A DNA stretch of 22,071 nt from an uncultured Clostridia bacterium. Lineage in GTDB: Bacteria; Bacillota; Clostridia; TANB77; CAG-508. The position numbers and the translations under genes were made by a program. The stretch is from NCBI GenBank assembly GCA_934154515.1, contig CAKPGD010000017.1, forward strand, positions 1 through 22,071. Reading direction: 5' to 3'. Shown one piece after another: positions 7,523 through 13,777 of the stretch (positions are counted from its first letter, which is position 1; every line of letters begins with the position of its first letter). The notes beneath the pieces are model-generated. The model saw only the letters and a list, made by a program, of their open reading frames with translations. It did not search any database and was not told the origin of the DNA.

Positions 7523-8998
7523 CTATATTTTTTTATCTATAATATCATTTACTATAATTCTCTCGTCAAATGGGTGTTTTACCCCATTTATTTCTTGGTA
7601 TGGTTCATGTCCTTTACCTGCAAGAACTATTATGTCTTTTTTGTCTGCCATTTTTATTGCTTCTCTTATTGCTTCTATTCTATCTACTATTACAGTATAT
7701 TTTCCCTTTGTTTTCTTTATTCCTTCTTCTATTTGGTATACTATTTTTTGTGGATCTTCTGTACGTGGGTTATCTGATGTTATTATTGTAAAGTCAGCAA
7801 TTCTTCCTGATATTTCCCCCATTATTGGACGTTTTGTAGTGTCTCTATCCCCTCCACAACCAAATACTGAAATTACTCTTCCTCTTGTATATGATTTTAC
7901 TGCATTTAGTATGTTTTCTAAGCTTTCTGGTGAGTGTGCATAGTCTATCATTATTGTAAGGTCTTTTTTATTATCTACAAGTTCTGATCTTCCTGGTACT
8001 CTTACTTCTTCTAAAGCCTCTTTTATTTGATCTACTGTTGCTCCTAATTTTTCGCCAACACATATTGCGGCAAGTGAATTGTAAACGCTAAATCTTCCTG
8101 GAATTCCTGTTTTTATTCTTTCATTTTTTATTCCTATTTTTACTTTGAAGTCTACATATGAGTTTGTTATTGTAATATCTTTTGCTAAAACATTACAATA
8201 GTTATCTATTCCATATGTTGTTATGTTGCAGTCTGGTACGTATTTGGGTAATTTTGCAACATGGAAATCATCTGCATTTATAAATGCTGTTTTACACATT
8301 TTAAATAGTTCAACTTTTGAATTGAAATAATCTTCCATATCTGGATGTTCTTTTTCGCTTATGTGGTCTTTTGAAAAGTTTGTAAATATTCCTATATCAA
8401 AATCACAACCTGCAACTCTGTGTAATTTTAAACTTTGTGAAGAAACTTCCATTACTACTACTTCGCATCCTTCTTCTACCATTTTTGCGAAGATTTCTTG
8501 TAGTTTATTGCTTTCTGGAGTTGTTCTATCACTATCTTCTAATTTTTTATTTCCTATATATGTTGCTATTGTTCCTATTAAGCCTACTTTTTTACCTGCT
8601 TTTTCTAATATTTTCTTTATCATAAATGTTGTTGTTGTTTTTCCTTTTGTTCCCGTAACACCTATCAACTTAAATTTTCTTGATGGATTTCCATAGAAGT
8701 TACATGAGCATATTGCTAAAGCATATCTTGTATCTTTTGCAACTATTACTGTTACTTCTTTTGGTATTTGTTTTATTAATTCAATATTTACACCTTCTTG
8801 TAGCATTACAGCAGTAGCGCCTTGTTCTATTGCTTTTAAAACATATTCGTGTCCGTCTGCATCAAATCCTTTTATTGCTATAAAAAGGCTTCCTTCTCCT
8901 ATTTTTCTAGAGTCTTTGTCTAAGTTTTTTATTTCAACTTCTAAGTCTCCTCTAACTTTTAATCCTTCTAGTCCCACTAGAATTTCGTTTAATTTCAT
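7523..8998 (-). CDS. murE: UDP-MurNAc-tripeptide synthetase, meso-DAP type
   Basis: MurE is the cytoplasmic ATP-dependent ligase that adds the third amino acid to UDP-MurNAc-L-Ala-D-Glu. The 491 residues show the three Mur-ligase domains: an N-terminal UMP-binding part, the ATP loop G-T-K-G-K-T-T (116-122), the carbamylated-lysine site around K228 in YFNSKVELF, and a C-terminal domain with D409-N-P-R412 followed by TEDP and the late GKGHE. The DNPR motif is the accepted sign of meso-diaminopimelate specificity; lysine-adding enzymes carry a different motif. GGAGG stands five bases before the ATG. It is the first gene of the operon and has a good promoter at 9079-9107. Confidence 0.97.
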   Translation of the reverse strand: MKLNEILVGLEGLKVRGDLEVEIKNLDKDSRKIGEGSLFIAIKGFDADGHEYVLKAIEQGATAVMLQEGVNIELIKQIPKEVTVIVAKDTRYALAICSCNFYGNPSRKFKLIGVTGTKGKTTTTFMIKKILEKAGKKVGLIGTIATYIGNKKLEDSDRTTPESNKLQEIFAKMVEEGCEVVVMEVSSQSLKLHRVAGCDFDIGIFTNFSKDHISEKEHPDMEDYFNSKVELFKMCKTAFINADDFHVAKLPKYVPDCNITTYGIDNYCNVLAKDITITNSYVDFKVKIGIKNERIKTGIPGRFSVYNSLAAICVGEKLGATVDQIKEALEEVRVPGRSELVDNKKDLTIMIDYAHSPESLENILNAVKSYTRGRVISVFGCGGDRDTTKRPIMGEISGRIADFTIITSDNPRTEDPQKIVYQIEEGIKKTKGKYTVIVDRIEAIREAIKMADKKDIIVLAGKGHEPYQEINGVKHPFDERIIVNDIIDKKI

Positions 8999-9045
8999 AT
9001 TTACCTCCTAATAGTTTAAAATAATTAACTATATTTTTATTTTTG

Positions 9046-9073
9046 TGCAATTAGAAATTTTTCTAATTTTGCA
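9046..9073 (-). promoter_or_regulatory. Hairpin at the 5' end of the murE operon mRNA
   Basis: TGCAA-TTAGAAA (9046-9057) and TTTCTAA-TTTTGCA (9060-9073) form an inverted repeat with a two-base bulge, lying at the expected transcript start. It could stabilise the mRNA or act as an operator. Confidence 0.45.
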
Positions 9074-9078
9074 AGTAC

Positions 9079-9107
9079 ATTATATCGCTAAACTGTTTAT
9101 TTGTAAA
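9079..9107 (-). promoter_or_regulatory. Promoter of the murE-mraY-ftsW-murG operon
   Basis: TTTACA (9102-9107), 17 bases, TATAAT (9079-9084), read leftward. The leader is about 75 bases long. Confidence 0.8.
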
Positions 9108-9117
9108 TTATATTAAT

Positions 9118-9158
9118 AAAAAAAATAATCATTACAATAAAGTAATAATTATTTTTTT
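9118..9158. terminator. AT-rich 17-bp hairpin, terminator-like
   Basis: AAAAAAATAATCATTAC (9118-9134) pairs with 9142-9158 around a short loop, with one G-U or mismatch. T-runs flank it on both strands. It separates the murE promoter from the nuclease remnant. No gene is obviously being terminated from the left, so on the + strand it may be a leftover of the truncated gene's surroundings. Confidence 0.55.
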
Positions 9159-9201
9159 GTGTTTTAATTTTATTTTTATTTTACTTTTTTAATATTTTCT
9201 A

Positions 9202-9714
9202 TTGCTTTTCTTTTTATATTATATTAGTACATCTAAAGTTAATAAATATATGACCAAATGGAATTTACGAGAAGAAAAATATAGCAACATTATCTTGACA
9301 GACTCAATTGAGATCTATATAATTGAATTATCCAAGGTTCAGAAATATTCTGAGAATTCAAGGTTAGACACTTGGGTTAATTTTATTATAAAGTCGGGTG
9401 ATATTGATATGGAAAATACTGATGAAGCTATGAAACAAGCTAAAGAAGTTTTAGAAGAAATTAGTAATGATGAGCATGAAAGATACCTTGCTGATTTACG
9501 TCAAAAATACATTTGGGAGAAAAAAGGTATTGAAGAAGCTGGCTTTGAAAGAGGCGTTGAAGAAGGTATTAAACAAGGTATTGACCAAGGCATTAAAGAA
9601 GGTTCTAATAAAAAGCAATTAGAAATTGCAAAAAAATTGAAGAATGAAAAAGTAGATATTTCAATTATTATTAAAACTACTGGCTTAACTAAAGAGGAAA
9701 TTGAAAAATTATAA
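9202..9714 (+). pseudogene. 5'-truncated Rpn/PDDEXK-family nuclease remnant
   Basis: From about 9226 to the TAA at 9714 the frame matches the C-terminal half of the Rpn / PD-(D/E)XK nuclease-transposase family (PF12784 type). It has a LTDSIEIYIIELSKV strand pattern, then a region around WVNFIIKSGD, a helical charged part with RYLADLRQKYIWEKKG, and the typical glycine-periodic tail (GVEEGIKQGIDQGIKEG) ending in an EEIEKL helix. Full members are about 280-300 residues. Here the N-terminal nuclease core with the catalytic Asp/Glu-x-Lys residues is missing, and the only starts are a TTG at 9202 in junk-like sequence and an ATG at 9250 without a good ribosome site. It is most likely a decaying fragment. 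A terminator follows. Confidence 0.75.
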
Positions 9715-9779
9715 TTTGGGAATTTAATTATATATTTAAAGAATAATCTAATTATAAGAATTAAATATTTTAATTTAAT

Positions 9780-9826
9780 AAAACACTCATATTATTTAAA
9801 ATTTATAAGTAGTATGAGTGTTTTTA
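9780..9826 (+). terminator. Terminator after the nuclease remnant
   Basis: AAAACACTCATA (9780-9791) pairs with TATGAGTGTTTT (9813-9824), 12 bases with a 21-base loop that is itself AT-rich, followed by T residues. Confidence 0.7.
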
Positions 9827-9970
9827 TTATATCCTAATTCAATTGTATTTCAATTTTATACTAAAAAATGTATAATAAATTATTTTATACTCATTTATTT
9901 ATATTTTTACTTAAAACTTACGCTATTTGTTTCTTTACTTTTAATTTTTTTGATTATAATATCATTTTAG

Positions 9971-9999
9971 TATAGAGTTAGTTTAGAGTAATTTTAGAG
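9971..9999 (+). repeat. Three TWTAGAG repeats at exact 11-bp period
   Basis: TATAGAG (9971-9977), TTTAGAG (9982-9988) and TTTAGAG (9993-9999) are spaced exactly 11 bp apart. Such spacing is typical of tandem half-sites for OmpR/PhoB-family regulators. No start codon lies within reach on either strand, so the role is unclear. Confidence 0.55.
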
Positions 10000-10005
10000 C
10001 ACATT

Positions 10006-10036
10006 GAAAAGCCAGCCCTAGAAGAGCTGGCTTTTC
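10006..10036 (-). terminator. Terminator of the small secreted-protein gene
   Basis: GAAAAGCCAGC (10006-10016) pairs perfectly with GCTGGCTTTTC (10026-10036) around a nine-base loop. It is the only GC-rich hairpin downstream of the leftward gene at 10120-10587. The tail after CTTTTC is weak in T, so termination may be partial. It would also act on rightward transcripts. Confidence 0.65.
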
Positions 10037-10051
10037 ACCTATTTAGGAATT

Positions 10052-10063
10052 TAAGACTGGACA
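10052..10063. repeat. Inverted-repeat arm in the 3' trailer of the secreted-protein gene
   Basis: TAAGACTGGACA here is the exact reverse complement of 10611-10622 in the gene's 5' leader. Identity stops at both ends of the 12 bases. Confidence 0.8.
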
Positions 10064-10119
10064 TTGTTGATTAATTACAAGTTACAAATTTTAAATTACA
10101 AATTGCTATGATTTTGGTA

Positions 10120-10587
10120 CTAACCGTAGATCCAGACCTGAGCAAGGAAACTAGGAATTCCTGCAGGAACATCAAATGTAATCTTATACTGCTTTAAATT
10201 ATTTTGATATAAAGATCCATACTTGTCTTCATCATTTGTTCTAATGGTAGTACGGCTTATCCCTGTTCCACTTCCACTTGTTGCCTTACCAGAATACGTA
10301 ACAGTGTAAGTTCCAGAACTGCAACTAGTTTTTATGGTAATACCCATTCCACCACTTCCACTGCTTGTGCAGTTGATATAGATAGTGTTATCTGTAGGAG
10401 TGATTGTTTTTTGCTCATAGCCACTTAAACTGCTAAGTGGCATAACTCCTTCTTCACCTTCTGTGAAAATAATGCCATCCTCTGTTACAGGAATAGTGGT
10501 ATCTTCTGCTGCTAATGCGGTAGAGCTCATGCACATACATAATACTACCGATAACATGATGCCTAAAATTTTTCTTGTTGCTTTCAT
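10120..10587 (-). CDS. Small secreted protein of unknown function
   Basis: The 155-residue product has a clear signal peptide: positive MKATRK, a hydrophobic core to about residue 20, and a probable cut in ALAA at 26-27. The mature part has an acidic segment (28-46) and a Ser/Thr/Gly-rich, beta-looking domain with two cysteines and a hydrophobic QVWIYG end. I do not recognise the family; an extracellular or wall-associated role is inference. GGAGGG stands seven bases before the ATG. The gene is richer in G+C than its surroundings (10261-10320 is 45%), which suggests acquisition. It has its own promoter with tandem Spo0A boxes and its own terminator, and is flanked by a 12-bp inverted repeat. 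It lies divergent from the ECF sigma operon, a possible regulatory partner. Confidence 0.82.
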   Translation of the reverse strand: MKATRKILGIMLSVVLCMCMSSTALAAEDTTIPVTEDGIIFTEGEEGVMPLSSLSGYEQKTITPTDNTIYINCTSSGSGGMGITIKTSCSSGTYTVTYSGKATSGSGTGISRTTIRTNDEDKYGSLYQNNLKQYKITFDVPAGIPSFLAQVWIYG

Positions 10588-10610
10588 AATGTTGCCCTCC
10601 GTACATAAGG

Positions 10611-10622
10611 TGTCCAGTCTTA
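10611..10622. repeat. Inverted-repeat arm in the 5' leader of the secreted-protein gene
   Basis: TGTCCAGTCTTA (+ strand) is the exact reverse complement of 10052-10063. It ends 23 bases before the start codon, just upstream of the ribosome site at 10595-10600. Confidence 0.8.
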
Positions 10623-10672
10623 TTATACAAAAAGGTACTATCTTTTTTATTAATATTCTTTATACAAAAAAG

Positions 10673-10701
10673 ATTATCACACTTTCGACAAACTTCGACA
10701 A
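10673..10701 (-). promoter_or_regulatory. Promoter of the secreted-protein gene, -35 inside a 0A box
   Basis: Leftward TTGTCG (10696-10701), 17 bases, GATAAT (10673-10678), with a TGT extension before the -10. The -35-like hexamer is part of the first Spo0A box, the geometry of promoters that Spo0A activates directly. A second TATAAT at 10622-10627 lacks a -35. Confidence 0.6.
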
Positions 10702-10702
10702 A
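10684..10702 (-). promoter_or_regulatory. Tandem Spo0A (0A) boxes
   Basis: On the minus strand TTTGTCGAA occurs twice (10694-10702 and 10684-10692) with a period of exactly 10 bp. Each contains the full 0A-box core TGTCGAA. Tandem boxes one helical turn apart are the known target of a Spo0A dimer. I saw no other exact TGTCGAA or TTCGACA when reading through the window by eye. Confidence 0.75.
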
Positions 10703-10786
10703 AATATGCTTTAATATGTAGTAAAATAGTATAAAATAACTAACAAAAAATTTTTTTATAATTTTTTAAATTTTTTTGTCATTTTT

Positions 10787-10815
10787 TGTAACGTTTTGGA
10801 TTTTCAGGAGTCTAA
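10787..10815 (+). promoter_or_regulatory. Candidate ECF-type autoregulatory promoter
   Basis: TGTAAC (10787-10792), 16 bases, AGTC-TAA (10809-10815). An AAC-containing -35 and a GTC-like -10 at 16-base spacing is the pattern of ECF sigma promoters (compare TGAAAC-N16-CGTA for SigW). It stands directly upstream of the ECF gene. Confidence 0.5.
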
Positions 10816-10853
10816 CTTAGTAGAAGAGTATTTGAAAGGAGGATTACTAGTTT

Positions 10854-11351
10854 ATGGATAAGATATATAAAAATAACTTTAATCTTGTTTATGGCTATTT
10901 GTATACTTTAACAAATGACCATGAACTTGCTGAAGAGCTTACACAAGACACTTTTTATTCTGCTATTAAGAATATTTCTAAGTTTAAAAATCAGTGTAGC
11001 ATAAGTACTTGGTTATGTGCAATTGCTAAGAATAAATATAAAAGTTATCTTAAGAAATCTCGTAGATTTAAAATGATTTCTTATGACGAAAGCATTGAAA
11101 GTTTATTAGTAGAAAATGTTTTTGAAGAAAATATTTGTGATAAAGAATATGTACGTAGATTATATGAAGAAATCCATAAACTAGATGATCTAGCAAGAGA
11201 AGTAATATATTTAAAAATTCAAGGTGGTTTTACTTTTGGAGAAATTGGTAAAATGCTTAACAAAAGTGAAGCGTGGGCTAGAGTTACTTTTTATAGAGAA
11301 AAAACTAAATTAAAGGAGGCATTATTAGATGAAGCAGAATCAAATATGTAG
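10854..11351 (+). CDS. ECF-family RNA polymerase sigma factor
   Basis: The 165-residue protein has the two-domain ECF layout. Region 2 (about residues 8-75) includes DHELAEELTQDTFYSAIKN and the promoter-melting ISTWLCAIAKNKY part. Region 4 (about 108-160) includes L-D-D-L-A-R-E-V-I-Y-L and a helix-turn-helix, FGEIGKMLNKSEAWARVTFYREKTKLKE. It directs RNA polymerase to a small regulon in response to an envelope or extracellular signal. AGGAGG (10837-10842) lies 11 bases before the ATG, slightly far. The gene overlaps the anti-sigma gene by 23 bases, so the pair is translationally coupled. A candidate self-recognised promoter lies upstream. The subgroup cannot be assigned with certainty. Confidence 0.93.
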   Translation: MDKIYKNNFNLVYGYLYTLTNDHELAEELTQDTFYSAIKNISKFKNQCSISTWLCAIAKNKYKSYLKKSRRFKMISYDESIESLLVENVFEENICDKEYVRRLYEEIHKLDDLAREVIYLKIQGGFTFGEIGKMLNKSEAWARVTFYREKTKLKEALLDEAESNM

Positions 11352-12300
11352 TATTGTTCAAGATTTACTACCAAATTATATTGAAGATCTTGTGGCACAA
11401 GATACTAAAGATTTTATAGAAGAGCACTTGAATACTTGTTCTGAATGTAAAAAACTATATGAATCTATGAAATCTGATATTTCTGACAAAGAAAAACAAA
11501 TTACTGTAGAAAATAAAACAGAAGTAAATCATTTTAAAAAATATAAAAATAGAATGTTTATTTTAAAATCTTTTATATGTGTATTATTAATATTTATAAT
11601 ATCTTCTTGTACTATTTTTACTATTAAATTTAAAAATAATACCAATATAATTGATATTGTTTACCATAACATTAAGAATTTAGATAATATAGATAACTTA
11701 AAGATAAGTGTTTCCAAACATAAAATAGATTATACTTCTAATAATGATTATTTAGATAGTACTTCTATTTACTTTTATAATGATTTATATATGTCTAAAA
11801 TTTCAAATTATTATGGTCAGTTAGAAAATATAAAATCTATTAGTTATGGTAATTTTAATACTAACAGCTCTTTCATTTTTCTTTTAGATAATAATAGTGT
11901 TGTAAATTTTTCAACTTTTTACAAGTACATTTCTAAAGATGAATATATAACTGATACGTTTTCAACTTTTATGTCTTTATTTGATATGAATTATTCTGTA
12001 GTGTCTACATCAGACTTTATGGTTAAAACCGGTATGACTATCAAATCTGAAAGATATAATGGAAAAGATTGCTATGTATTGAAATTTGATTATAGTAGTA
12101 CAAATTACAGTGAAATATGGATAGATAAATCTACTATGTTACCAATAAGAGAGATTCAAGATATGAATGGTAGCCAATATATAGAAAACATAATAACAAT
12201 AGAACTAGGTACTGTAACAGATAAAGACGTAACTATTCCAGATGATTTAAAGGCAGCTGCAGAAAGTTTTAATTTGAAAGGTGGTGAAAATATTGATTAA
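11329..12300 (+). CDS. Zinc-binding membrane anti-sigma factor with extracellular sensor domain
   Basis: The N-terminal 45 residues form a ZAS/zf-HC2 anti-sigma domain with C7...H33-x3-C37-x2-C40, the ligand pattern that holds ECF sigma factors inactive. Residues about 76-98 form a single membrane helix. Residues about 105-323 would be outside the cell. They contain alternating strands and an EIWIDKSTMLPIRE motif resembling LolA/RseB-like folds, in which such a sequence lies on an edge strand. This resemblance is tentative. AAGGAGG, nine bases before the ATG, lies inside the sigma gene. The order sigma then anti-sigma then regulator, with overlaps at both junctions, argues for one functional module. 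Whether the signal is released by proteolysis or ligand binding cannot be read from the sequence. Confidence 0.88.
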   Translation: MKQNQICSIVQDLLPNYIEDLVAQDTKDFIEEHLNTCSECKKLYESMKSDISDKEKQITVENKTEVNHFKKYKNRMFILKSFICVLLIFIISSCTIFTIKFKNNTNIIDIVYHNIKNLDNIDNLKISVSKHKIDYTSNNDYLDSTSIYFYNDLYMSKISNYYGQLENIKSISYGNFNTNSSFIFLLDNNSVVNFSTFYKYISKDEYITDTFSTFMSLFDMNYSVVSTSDFMVKTGMTIKSERYNGKDCYVLKFDYSSTNYSEIWIDKSTMLPIREIQDMNGSQYIENIITIELGTVTDKDVTIPDDLKAAAESFNLKGGENID

Positions 12301-13009
12301 TAGTTTAATAATTGAAAATAATTTGAATTTTACTAAAGATATAATAAATTATACTATTACAAATGAGGATGGAATTATTATTAGGCATGTTTCTACAACT
12401 TATGAGGATGCTCTTAAAGCTATTGCTAATAATGTTTTTGATTTAATTTTTATAGACTTAGATTTAAATGAAAAATATGATGAGTTGTACGATGATGATG
12501 CCTTAGATTTTGTTGACAAACTATATAGTTTTGATACTATTAGAAACCCTAATATAGTTCTTATATCTAAGAATATGAGTTTAATTAGAAATATTAAAGA
12601 TAGATATAGTATTTATAATCCTATGTTAGCTTTAGATTCTAGAAAATCTTTAGAGCCTCAAATTCAAAAAATTGCTAGTTCTTTTAATTCTAAAAAAGGG
12701 AACGACAAGATTAAAGCTTTAATCATAAAGGAACTCGAGAGATATAATCTTTCTTTTAAGTATAGTGGTACTAAATATATTTTAGATTCTGTTTTATACA
12801 TATATGAGTCTAATGATTTAAACTTACTAGATGATTTAGAAAATAATGTTTATACAGTTTTAGCAGAAAAATATCGTAAAAAGCTTGGTACTATTAAGAC
12901 TAATGTTCTTAAAGCTACTAGTTCAGCAAATATGGTTAATGAAAATCTTTATATAACTCCTAAAATTGTTATTTCTCATATTGTAATAAAATTAATTGAC
13001 AGAAAATAG
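12293..13009 (+). CDS. Spo0A-like regulator with atypical receiver domain
   Basis: The 238-residue product has an N-terminal receiver-like domain (about 1-125) and a C-terminal region (about 138-238) that follows the Spo0A DNA-binding domain in order. It has an I-x-x-L-I-x-K-E-L helix, a K-Y-x-G-x-x-Y-I-x-x-S-V segment, then V-Y-x-x-L-A-x-K-Y in place of Spo0A's LYPDIAKKF, and a closing ITPK-x-V-I segment for KPTNSEF. The receiver keeps the phospho-acceptor Asp55 (DLIFIDLD), but the acidic pair is E-N and the conserved K-P is missing. The recognition helix lacks the Spo0A RVER-type residues, so its DNA target may differ. The TTG start at 12293 fits the SD AAAGGTGG (8 bases) and the receiver's first strand; GTGs at 12281 and 12284 are too close. 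It overlaps the anti-sigma gene by eight bases. The assignment is by eye. Confidence 0.62.
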   Translation: MINSLIIENNLNFTKDIINYTITNEDGIIIRHVSTTYEDALKAIANNVFDLIFIDLDLNEKYDELYDDDALDFVDKLYSFDTIRNPNIVLISKNMSLIRNIKDRYSIYNPMLALDSRKSLEPQIQKIASSFNSKKGNDKIKALIIKELERYNLSFKYSGTKYILDSVLYIYESNDLNLLDDLENNVYTVLAEKYRKKLGTIKTNVLKATSSANMVNENLYITPKIVISHIVIKLIDRK

Positions 13010-13034
13010 CAGGTTACCTGTTATTTTTTGTTTT
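13003..13034 (+). terminator. Terminator of the sigma/anti-sigma/regulator operon
   Basis: AAAATAGCAGG (13003-13013) pairs with CCTGTTATTTT (13017-13027), 11 bases with one G-U and a TTA loop, followed by a long T-tract. The stop codon at 13007-13009 lies in the left arm. Confidence 0.85.
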
Positions 13035-13040
13035 TTTTAC

Positions 13041-13069
13041 TAGACAAATTTTCCTTATTATTGTAGAAT
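13041..13069 (+). promoter_or_regulatory. Promoter of the COG2426-type gene
   Basis: TAGACA (13041-13046), 17 bases, TAGAAT (13064-13069), one mismatch in each hexamer. A further TATAAT at 13079-13084 lacks a partner. Confidence 0.6.
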
Positions 13070-13105
13070 ATTTATAGTTATAATTTATTTTTAAGGAGAA
13101 GATCT

Positions 13106-13600
13106 ATGTTTTTAAAATATTTAGTAGTTTTTTTAGTATCAATGGTACCATTAATAGAACTTAGAGGAGCTGTTCCTATTGGACTTAGTCCACTTTTAGG
13201 AGATGCACTTCCTATCATTCCTTTATATATTACTTGTATTATTGGAAATATGCTTCCTGTTCCTTTTATCTTTTTCTTTGCTAGAAAAGTTTTAGTGTGG
13301 GGGTCTGATAAAAAGTATATTGGTAAATTTTTCAGATTTTGCCTAGAAAAGGGTGAAAAAGGTGGAAAAAAATTACAAGAAAAAGCTGGACGTGGATTAT
13401 ACTGGGCTTTATTTATATTTGTAGGTATTCCTCTTCCTGGTACAGGTGCTTGGACTGGAACACTTGCTGCTAGCCTTTTAGATATGGATTTTAAAAAGAG
13501 TTCTATTGCAATAATGGCTGGTGTTGTTTTAGCTGGTATTATTATGGGGCTTGCTTCTGCTGGTGTTTTTGGAGCTTTCGGAGCTTTATTTGCAAAATAA
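13106..13600 (+). CDS. Small multidrug-export-like membrane protein (COG2426)
   Basis: The 164-residue, strongly hydrophobic product matches the Sm_multidrug_ex (PF06695/COG2426) family. It starts with a membrane segment followed by M-V-P-x-I-E-L-R-G-A-V-P-I-G, a reentrant-looking motif typical of the family, then a helix around 33-63, a charged cytoplasmic loop (66-97), and the second motif I-P-L-P-G-T-G-A-W-T-G (108-118), with two closing helices. The 'multidrug' name is historical and no substrate is established here; the repeated G-A-x-P-like elements recall DedA-type scaffolds. AAGGAG stands eight bases before the ATG. The gene is monocistronic, with its own promoter and terminator. Confidence 0.88.
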   Translation: MFLKYLVVFLVSMVPLIELRGAVPIGLSPLLGDALPIIPLYITCIIGNMLPVPFIFFFARKVLVWGSDKKYIGKFFRFCLEKGEKGGKKLQEKAGRGLYWALFIFVGIPLPGTGAWTGTLAASLLDMDFKKSSIAIMAGVVLAGIIMGLASAGVFGAFGALFAK

Positions 13601-13679
13601 ACTTAAGAAACTTCTATTATAATTCTTAAAATTTTTTAAGTTAAATTTTTAAGAAAATTAAGATTTTACAGAGATTAAA

Positions 13680-13725
13680 AGAAGTTAAACTATTAATTTA
13701 TTTTTCAATAGTTTAACTTTTTTTA
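13680..13725 (+). terminator. Terminator after the COG2426-type gene
   Basis: AAGTTAAACTATT (13682-13694) pairs perfectly with AATAGTTTAACTT (13707-13719), loop of 12, followed by TTTTT. It lies 80 bases after the stop and can also serve the converging histidine kinase gene. Confidence 0.8.
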
Positions 13726-13726
13726 A

Positions 13727-13774
13727 CTTAATATCTTATTGTCTTAATATCTTAATGTCTTAATATCTTATTAT
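13727..13774. repeat. Three tandem 16-bp repeats
   Basis: CTTAATATCTTATTGT is followed by two near copies (13743-13758 and 13759-13774), differing at one or two positions. It sits immediately beyond the 3' end of the kinase gene. It is most likely a slippage-generated minisatellite. Confidence 0.85.
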
Positions 13775-13777
13775 CCA

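Larger units (their letters stand above)
9827..10119. other. Non-coding AT-rich interval with a periodic repeat and a hairpin
   Basis: Together with 9715-9826, this stretch of about 400 bases holds no credible gene. It contains three TWTAGAG copies with an 11-bp period (9971-9999), the hairpin at 10006-10036 and one arm of a gene-flanking inverted repeat (10052-10063). Positions 10071-10105 are a run of short AATTACAA-like repeats. Confidence 0.6.

Noticed and set aside
7632..7943. Rightward 103-residue open frame opposite murE
   Set aside because: Shadow of murE on the other strand: no ribosome site, and hydrophobic composition imposed by the complementary codons.
10052..10622. The 12-bp inverted repeat as the ends of an insertion sequence or MITE
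   Set aside because: There is no transposase inside, no flanking target duplication that I can see, and the right arm lies inside the transcribed leader of the gene. A transposon origin is not excluded, but it is not supported.
11084..11090. TGACGAA inside the sigma gene as a third 0A box
   Set aside because: A single degenerate copy within coding sequence, with no promoter nearby; expected by chance.
13727..13774. Tandem repeats as a small CRISPR array
   Set aside because: The 16-bp units are contiguous without spacers.
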